A stretch of DNA of 32,372 nucleotides, taken from contig CAKZHN010000108.1 in the NCBI GenBank assembly GCA_936924235.1, positions 1 to 32,372 on the forward strand, given 5' to 3'. Origin of the DNA: an uncultured Rhodoplanes sp. GTDB taxonomy: Bacteria > Pseudomonadota > Alphaproteobacteria > Rhizobiales > Xanthobacteraceae. Shown in pieces: positions 27,804 through 32,372 of the stretch (positions within the stretch are counted from its first letter, which is position 1; each line of letters opens with the position of its first letter). The translations under genes were made by a program, and so were the position numbers. The notes beneath the pieces were generated by a model, which saw only the letters and a program-made list of their open reading frames with translations, was not told the DNA's origin and made no database searches.

Positions 27804-28781
27804 CTATTGCTGCGCTCCTGCGATCTTGGCCACCGTGACCACGTCCTTCCATTTGACCACGTCGGCCTTGATCCGCTCGGCCACCGCCTCGGGCGAGCCG
27901 GGCTCGGGATCGACGCCCTGGATCTTCATGGCCTGCTGCACGTCCGAGGCCGCTGCGACCGCCAGCATGGCCTCGTTGAGCCGCTTCACGATCGGCGCGG
28001 GCGTGCCGGCCGGCACCACGATGGCGGTCCACAGCCCGGCCTCGCAGCCCGGCACGCCAGCTTCGGCGACGGTCGGAATCTCCGGCAGCATGGCGTTGCG
28101 ATGCTCGCCCATCACGGCGAGGGCGCGGAGCTTGCCTTCGTGGATCTGCTGCAAGGTCGGCGGGATGGTGCTGACCGAAAGCTCGATGCGGCCCTGCATC
28201 AGGTCGACCATGGACTGCGCGGTGCCGCGATAGGGCACGTGGGTGATGTCGACATGGGCCTGGCGCTTGAACAATTCGCCGGCGAGATGCGCAAGCGTGC
28301 CGGTGCCGGCGGACGCATAGCTCAACTTTCCAGGCTGGGATTTGGCGAGCGCCACGACCTCGGCCAGCGTCTTTGCCGGCAGCTGCGGCGCGCTGATCAG
28401 CACGAAGGGCGAGGAGCCGATCATCGCCACCGGGGTGAAGTCCTTCACCGGATCAAACGGCAGGTTCGAGTTCAGCGCGGCGCTCGCCGCGTGCGTCGTG
28501 GTGTTGGCAAGGCCCAGCGTGTAGCCGTCGGGCGCGGATTTCGCGACTGCATCGGTCCCGATCACGGTGCTGGCGCCGACGCGGTTCTCGACCACGATCT
28601 GCTGGCCGAGCTTTTCGCCCGCCTTGGCGGCGACGATGCGCGCGATGGTGTCGGAGCTGGAGCCCGCCGCGAACGGCACGATCAGTTTCAGCGGCCGGTC
28701 GGGCCACTCGGCGAATGCAGGCGCAACCAGTGCGGCGGTGGCAACGGACACGGACGTCAAGAGCACAGCAATCCGTCGCAC
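27804..28781 (-). CDS. Tripartite tricarboxylate transporter (Bug-type) substrate-binding protein
   Basis: The 325-residue periplasmic receptor has a Sec signal peptide (RRIAVLL, then an alanine/valine core, cut after AFA before EWPDRPLKL). Bug/TctC motifs follow: WPDRPLKLIVPFAAGSSSD, ENRVGASTVIGTDAVAKSAPDGYTL, and HVPYRGTAQSMVDLMQGRI in the middle. Such proteins bind carboxylates or other small acids for TctAB-type transport; no TctA or TctB gene is present, as is common for orphan Bug receptors. The GTG at 28781 follows AGGAGG seven bases away; a second GTG at 28784 is possible. It lies 19 bases after the monooxygenase gene, so it is likely co-transcribed and may bind that operon's substrate. 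Confidence 0.88.
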   Translation of the reverse strand: MRRIAVLLTSVSVATAALVAPAFAEWPDRPLKLIVPFAAGSSSDTIARIVAAKAGEKLGQQIVVENRVGASTVIGTDAVAKSAPDGYTLGLANTTTHAASAALNSNLPFDPVKDFTPVAMIGSSPFVLISAPQLPAKTLAEVVALAKSQPGKLSYASAGTGTLAHLAGELFKRQAHVDITHVPYRGTAQSMVDLMQGRIELSVSTIPPTLQQIHEGKLRALAVMGEHRNAMLPEIPTVAEAGVPGCEAGLWTAIVVPAGTPAPIVKRLNEAMLAVAAASDVQQAMKIQGVDPEPGSPEAVAERIKADVVKWKDVVTVAKIAGAQQ

Positions 28782-28800
28782 CACATCGCCTCCTACAGCA

Positions 28801-30018
28801 TTACAAAATCCGCTCGGCCTCGCGCAGGCTGTCGAACAGCGCGGTGCGCAGCAGGAACTTGCGCGCCAGCGTTGGGTCCTCGGCCTGGCGCCGAAGCTCG
28901 TCGTGATTGCGCTTGCGAACCGCCGGATCGCGCTCCTCGAGGAGCCGCTTGTTGCGGATGGTCCCCGCCTGGGTGTGCTGGACCGCCACATGCCGCCGCT
29001 GCCGTTCGTATCTGTCGAGCTCTGCATCATCGGCAGTGCCATGCAGGATGCGGGCCAGCTTGTCGGCGAGATTGAAGGCGTCATGCACGCCGCTGTTCAG
29101 CCCCATGCCGCCGATCGGGCTGTTGACGTGCGCGGAGTCGCCGGCGAGCACCACGCGGCCAACGCGGAACTTGGCGGCGACGCGCTGATGCACCGTGTAG
29201 AGATTGCAGCCGCAGATCTCGAACTCGTGGTCGATGCCGAGGAACTGCTGCAATCGCTTCTGCAACGCCTCGGGGCGTTTCAGCTCGTTCTCGTCGTCGT
29301 CGATGTTGGTCGGGAAGTGAATCCGCCAGCGATCCGGCGGCCCCTTCCAATGAAACAGATTGGAGTATTCGACCGGATCGGAGATGTAGTTGCGTTCGGT
29401 GTAGCCATGCCGGCGGAAATCGTAGGCCACCTCGATGTTGATGGTGCGCTCCGGATAGGTGAAGCCCTCGAATTCGAGGTTCAGCTCCTTGCGGGCGATG
29501 CTGCGCGCGCCTTCGGCGCTGACGAGATGGCTGCCGCGGATCGTCTCGGCTTCGCCCGCGGCGTTCTTGACCTGCACCAGCACGGCATCGGCGTTCTGCG
29601 TGAAGCCCAGGAACTCCGTCGCCATCCGCACGTCGACCAGCGGATGCGCCTTGGCGAGCTTCAGCGCCTCCTCGATGATCTTGATGCGCTCGCACTGGAG
29701 CACGAACGGAAACTTGGTGTCGTCCTTGAGCAGCGCGTGATCGAACTCGGCGATCAGTGCGTTGTCCTGCCGGTCCCAGTAATGAAACTTGGGCGCGATC
29801 AGCCCGCGCGGCTCCATCTTTTCGTAGAGCCCGATGCGGTCGAAGAATTCGAGGGTGGTGGGGTGGTTGGAGCCGGCGCGCGGCACCTGGTCGAGGAAGT
29901 TCTCGTCGGTCATCGACTCGATGAGAACGACAGAAACGTCCTGCTGCGCCAGCGCGAGCGCGAGGCACAGGCCGACCGGGCCTGCGCCCACCACCACGAC
30001 GGGATCGGGCTTCGACAT
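28801..30018 (-). CDS. FAD-dependent aromatic-type monooxygenase
   Basis: The 405-residue protein is a group A flavoprotein monooxygenase of the PHBH/MhpA/UbiH kind. It has a dinucleotide motif VVVVGAGPVGLCLALALAQ (GxGxxG at 11-16), an ATP-fold acid in VVLIES, and the FAD ribityl motif GDSAHVNSPIGGMGLNSG (293-310). It would hydroxylate an aromatic or heteroaromatic substrate with NAD(P)H and oxygen. It lacks the extra C-terminal thioredoxin-like domain of phenol hydroxylases. The substrate is unknown. The ATG lies 16 bases after the VOC gene stop, and the TTT receptor gene follows closely. Confidence 0.88.
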   Translation of the reverse strand: MSKPDPVVVVGAGPVGLCLALALAQQDVSVVLIESMTDENFLDQVPRAGSNHPTTLEFFDRIGLYEKMEPRGLIAPKFHYWDRQDNALIAEFDHALLKDDTKFPFVLQCERIKIIEEALKLAKAHPLVDVRMATEFLGFTQNADAVLVQVKNAAGEAETIRGSHLVSAEGARSIARKELNLEFEGFTYPERTINIEVAYDFRRHGYTERNYISDPVEYSNLFHWKGPPDRWRIHFPTNIDDDENELKRPEALQKRLQQFLGIDHEFEICGCNLYTVHQRVAAKFRVGRVVLAGDSAHVNSPIGGMGLNSGVHDAFNLADKLARILHGTADDAELDRYERQRRHVAVQHTQAGTIRNKRLLEERDPAVRKRNHDELRRQAEDPTLARKFLLRTALFDSLREAERIL

Positions 30019-30034
30019 CGACGCGAACGCCGGA

Positions 30035-30412
30035 TTATTTCTGCGGCACCACGTCCTTCACGGCACCGGCCCAGCCGGTGTGGGTGAGGTCGAACACGAG
30101 CCCGGTCGGGCTCTTGTACTTCGCCTCGTAGAACGAGTTCGGCGAGGTCGGGCGTCCGGCGAGATACTCGCCGCCGGCCTTGACCACCTTCTTCTCGGCT
30201 GCATCGAGGTCGTCGACCCACATGCCGAAGTGATAGAGGCCGAGCTTCTCGTCGCCCTCCTTCTTCAGGAGCGCAACGTTGAAGATGCCGTCCGACATGT
30301 AGATGCCGCGCCGTGCCGTGCCGGCGCGCTTCATGTCGAAGGCCTCCTCGAAGAACTTCGCCGAGGTTTCCGGGTCTTCAACGATGACGGCGATGTGGCG
30401 CAGCTTGGACAT
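30035..30412 (-). CDS. VOC-fold (glyoxalase/dioxygenase superfamily) protein
   Basis: The 125-residue single-domain protein begins LRHIAVIVEDPETSAKFFEEAF. It continues with LYHFGMWVDDLDAAEKKVVKAGG and ends SPTGLVFDLTHTG, the beta-alpha-beta-beta-beta repeat of the vicinal oxygen chelate fold. His6, His71 or so and a late glutamate or aspartate are metal-ligand candidates, though the exact set is not sure. Members include lyases, isomerases and ring-cleaving dioxygenases. An AAAGGAAC site precedes the ATG. It lies between the ThDP enzyme and the monooxygenase, so it may process the monooxygenase product. Confidence 0.82.
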   Translation of the reverse strand: MSKLRHIAVIVEDPETSAKFFEEAFDMKRAGTARRGIYMSDGIFNVALLKKEGDEKLGLYHFGMWVDDLDAAEKKVVKAGGEYLAGRPTSPNSFYEAKYKSPTGLVFDLTHTGWAGAVKDVVPQK

Positions 30413-30440
30413 GGATCGTTCCTTTCAGTTGTTGGGCCCA

Positions 30441-30484
30441 TGATGCGGCGAAGCGCATGAGCATGCAATCCTCACGCCGCATCA
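30441..30484 (-). repeat. Ten-base inverted repeat spanning the ThDP-enzyme stop codon
   Basis: TGATGCGGCG (30441-30450) and CGCCGCATCA (30475-30484) are perfect inverted arms. The right arm contains the stop codon of the ThDP-enzyme gene. The 24-base spacer contains GCAT/ATGC that may pair again. No T-run follows on the minus strand, so it is more likely a stabilising or processing hairpin between operon genes than a terminator. Confidence 0.5.
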
Positions 30485-32083
30485 GTCATAGACGGTTTCG
30501 ACATAGTGGTCGGAATCGACCACGGCCTCGATCACGGTCGGCCCCTTGGCCTTGAGCGCGGTCTTGATCGCGTTTTCCAGCGCCTGCGGACTGCGCGCGC
30601 CGACCGCGGGCACGCCGAAATAATGCTGCGGCGGCTCGGTGTACTCCTCGGCCTGGAGTTCCGTTCCATAGAGCGGAAACTGACGGCGGATCTGCTTCAC
30701 CTTGATCAGAGCGAGCCACTTGTCGTCGAGCACCACGATCGGCAACGACAGGCCCATGCGCTTGGCGACGGTCACTTCGCCGCAGGTCATCTGGAAGCAG
30801 CCGTCGCCGATGAGACAGACGACCGGCAGATCGGGCCGCGCGAGCTTCGCCGCGATGGCGCCGGGCAGTCCGAAGCCCATCGACGACCAGCCGTTGGTGA
30901 CGTGGAAGGTCTTCGGCGCGTAGGCGGTCCACTGGCTCGCGATCTGGTGGGTGTGCGCGCCGACGTCGAACGAGAGCAGGCCTTCGCGCGGCAGCGCGCG
31001 GCGCACCGCGTCGATCGCGGCATGCGCCGTGAACGTGTTGGCCGCCGGCCGGAGCGCCAAGTGAAACGCTTCGCGGTGCTTGGCGAGCGCTGAAGGGGCC
31101 CAGTCGTGGGTGGTGGCGGGGAGGGCGGCGAGCTTTCCAAGCGAATGATCGAGATCGCCAGTGACCTCGTGGGCGACCGTCACGGACGGCGCGACGTCGA
31201 CCTTGTCGATGTCGATCTGCAGCAGCGGCACCTCGGCGATCCAGGCCTCATACTCGACCTCGATGGTGTCGTAGCCGAGACCGACGATCAGGTCGGCCGA
31301 GCGGAGAAGCTTGCGTTGATGCTGCCGGCAGGCCCGCTCGATGACGCCGATCGAAAGCGGATGATCCTCGTCGATCATGCCCTTGGCCATCGTGGTGGTG
31401 GCAAACGGCAGGTTATGCCGCTCGATGACCTGGCGCAGCAGATCCGGTTTGCCAAGCCGCATCGCGGTCGAGCCGAGCACCGCGATGGGCTTTTTCGCCT
31501 TGGCGATCAGCTCGTGGGCCTTGGCTATGGCCGCGTCGGCGGCGGGTGACAGCGGCGTCGCGGCCTTCGCGGCGGCGATCTCCTCGCGCGCCGGCGCCAG
31601 CGCCACGTCCTCCGGCAGGTCGAGATGCACCGGGCCGCGCGGCTCGCTCATGGCGATGCGCACCGCCTCGTTGATGGTCTCGACGATCTTGCCCTTCTCC
31701 AGGCGGAAAGACGCCTTGGTGATCGGGGCGAACAGCGCGTGATGGTCGATCCACATCTGGATCCGTCGGCCGAGCTGCTCGGTGACGAGGTTGCAGGTGA
31801 TGGCGATCATCGGCGAGCGGTCGAGCCAGGCGTTGCCGACGCCGGTCGCAAGGTTGGTCGCGCCGGGGCCGAGCGTGGCGATGCACAGGCCCGGCGCGCC
31901 GCTCATGCGGCCGGTGACGTCGGCGGCAAAGCCCGCGGAACCCTCATGGGCGGTGAGCACGAAATCGACGCCGCCTTTGCGCATCGCGTCCATCAGCGGC
32001 AGCACGTTGCCGCTCGGGATGCCGAAGCCGCGGCGGATGCCGGCGGCCTTGAGGGTGGAGACGATCAGATCGGCGTTGTTCAT
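30482..32083 (-). CDS. ThDP-dependent acetolactate-synthase-like enzyme
   Basis: The 533-residue protein has the three-domain layout of ThDP enzymes. The N-terminal PYR domain has GIPSGNVLPLMDAM and the ThDP-activating Glu47 in AHEGSAGFAADVTGR. A central domain follows. The C-terminal PP domain has SSMGFGLPGAIAAKLA and the metal motif GDG (426-428). The usual NN after GDG-x24 reads DD (453-454, in VVLDDKWLALIK), so Asp replaces the Mg-binding Asn. Likely reactions are decarboxylation or carboligation of a 2-oxo acid; it is not clearly the biosynthetic IlvB, and no small subunit gene is adjacent. The ATG at 32083 fits the family start; the frame to 32143 begins with a TTG. A TTGAGC-17-AATACA pair upstream is a weak promoter candidate. 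First gene of the minus-strand catabolic group. Confidence 0.85.
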   Translation of the reverse strand: MNNADLIVSTLKAAGIRRGFGIPSGNVLPLMDAMRKGGVDFVLTAHEGSAGFAADVTGRMSGAPGLCIATLGPGATNLATGVGNAWLDRSPMIAITCNLVTEQLGRRIQMWIDHHALFAPITKASFRLEKGKIVETINEAVRIAMSEPRGPVHLDLPEDVALAPAREEIAAAKAATPLSPAADAAIAKAHELIAKAKKPIAVLGSTAMRLGKPDLLRQVIERHNLPFATTTMAKGMIDEDHPLSIGVIERACRQHQRKLLRSADLIVGLGYDTIEVEYEAWIAEVPLLQIDIDKVDVAPSVTVAHEVTGDLDHSLGKLAALPATTHDWAPSALAKHREAFHLALRPAANTFTAHAAIDAVRRALPREGLLSFDVGAHTHQIASQWTAYAPKTFHVTNGWSSMGFGLPGAIAAKLARPDLPVVCLIGDGCFQMTCGEVTVAKRMGLSLPIVVLDDKWLALIKVKQIRRQFPLYGTELQAEEYTEPPQHYFGVPAVGARSPQALENAIKTALKAKGPTVIEAVVDSDHYVETVYD

Positions 32084-32372
32084 GGAGACGCTTTCAGCTT
32101 TTGTTTGTAGGCCATGTATTCCAGGCTCTCCGGCAATGCTCAAGGGGAGGGGGCGTACAGGCGTGATTCATCGGCCCCGGGTGTCAGTGTGGCGCTGGGG
32201 CGGCGCCTTCTCTTTTTTCCCTCACGTGCGTGAGGGAGCGGAGCGCCGGTTGGCGCTACGTCATAGTCTGGCACCTCTTGGAGGTGCCGCGTGCCGTATG
32301 ACCGGCACGCACGCCTCCCGGCGCTCCACTGTGGCGATTTTTGACGAGGCCCCCGGACTTCTTCGCCGGACC
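32084..32372. other. Gene-free right end with clustered inverted repeats
   Basis: No gene is visible in these 289 bases. GGCGC (32191-32195) and GCGCC (32203-32207) form a hairpin followed by TTCTCTTTTTT, which looks like a plus-strand intrinsic terminator although no plus-strand gene precedes it. CCCTCACG (32219-32226) and CGTGAGGG (32229-32236) form a second hairpin. The structured element at 32240-32327 follows. Confidence 0.6.
32240..32327. repeat. Multi-branched palindromic element with a possible pseudoknot
   Basis: An outer stem of GGAGCGCCGG (32240-32249) with CCGGCGCTCC (32318-32327) encloses two back-to-back hairpins. The first is GGCACCTC (32270-32277) with GAGGTGCC (32281-32288). 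The second is GCGTGCCG (32289-32296) with CGGCACGC (32303-32310). The second loop, TATGAC (32297-32302), is the exact complement of GTCATA (32260-32265). It may be a structured RNA or a dispersed DNA repeat; reading alone cannot tell. Confidence 0.55.

Noticed and set aside
32219..32236. Hairpin as terminator of the minus-strand ThDP gene or of an upstream minus-strand gene
   Set aside because: It lies before that gene, and on the minus strand it is followed by an A-run, not a T-run.

Overview
The window is GC-rich, tightly packed bacterial DNA. It looks like an alphaproteobacterium of the Hyphomicrobiales (Bradyrhizobium/Rhodopseudomonas-like). The grounds are the Pseudomonas denitrificans-type aerobic cobalamin gene set (cobG, cobF, cobN, cobE, cobW), the many GTG/TTG starts and 4-base stop/start overlaps, and a palindromic intergenic element near 26915-26963 of a kind I recall from these genomes. 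The genus cannot be fixed by reading alone.

Left part (1-6398). A minus-strand group, read right to left, holds a GTP-cyclohydrolase-II-like URC1 protein, a DUF1688/URC4 protein, a uracil phosphoribosyltransferase homologue with an altered PRPP loop, and the start of an ABC-transporter binding protein cut by the window edge. Together these look like the URC pyrimidine-degradation pathway with a transporter. On the plus strand follow a PEP-mutase/isocitrate-lyase-family enzyme and a secreted DUF3455 protein, which meets a minus-strand MFS transporter stop to stop.

Centre (6508-27709). This is a nearly complete aerobic cobalamin pathway. Minus strand: cobC, cobQ, cobO, cobU (cobP), cobK, cobT, cobF. 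Plus strand: cobD, then a promoter and a cobalamin riboswitch (11247-11424) leading DUF1636, cobW, cobN, cobG, cobH, cobI, cobJ, then (after an antisense cobK) cobL, cobE, cobM, cobA, cobB, and finally cobS. CobA, I, G, J, M, F, K, L and H carry uroporphyrinogen III to hydrogenobyrinate. CobB amidates it, and CobN (with CobS/CobT chelatase subunits not in this window) inserts cobalt. CobO adenosylates; CobQ, CobC, CobD, CobU, CobT and CobS finish the side chains and lower ligand. The cobaltochelatase CobST pair, a cob(II)yrinate reductase (CobR) and BluB were not seen. One riboswitch appears to govern the biggest operon; cobK lies inside it in antisense, with its start codon overlapping that of cobL.

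Right part (27804-32083). A minus-strand group encodes a ThDP-dependent acetolactate-synthase-like enzyme, a VOC-fold protein, an FAD aromatic-type monooxygenase and a tripartite-tricarboxylate-type periplasmic binding protein. It is probably an uncharacterised catabolic operon. The last 289 bases have no gene but hold a cluster of inverted repeats that can fold into a closed multi-branch structure with a possible pseudoknot.
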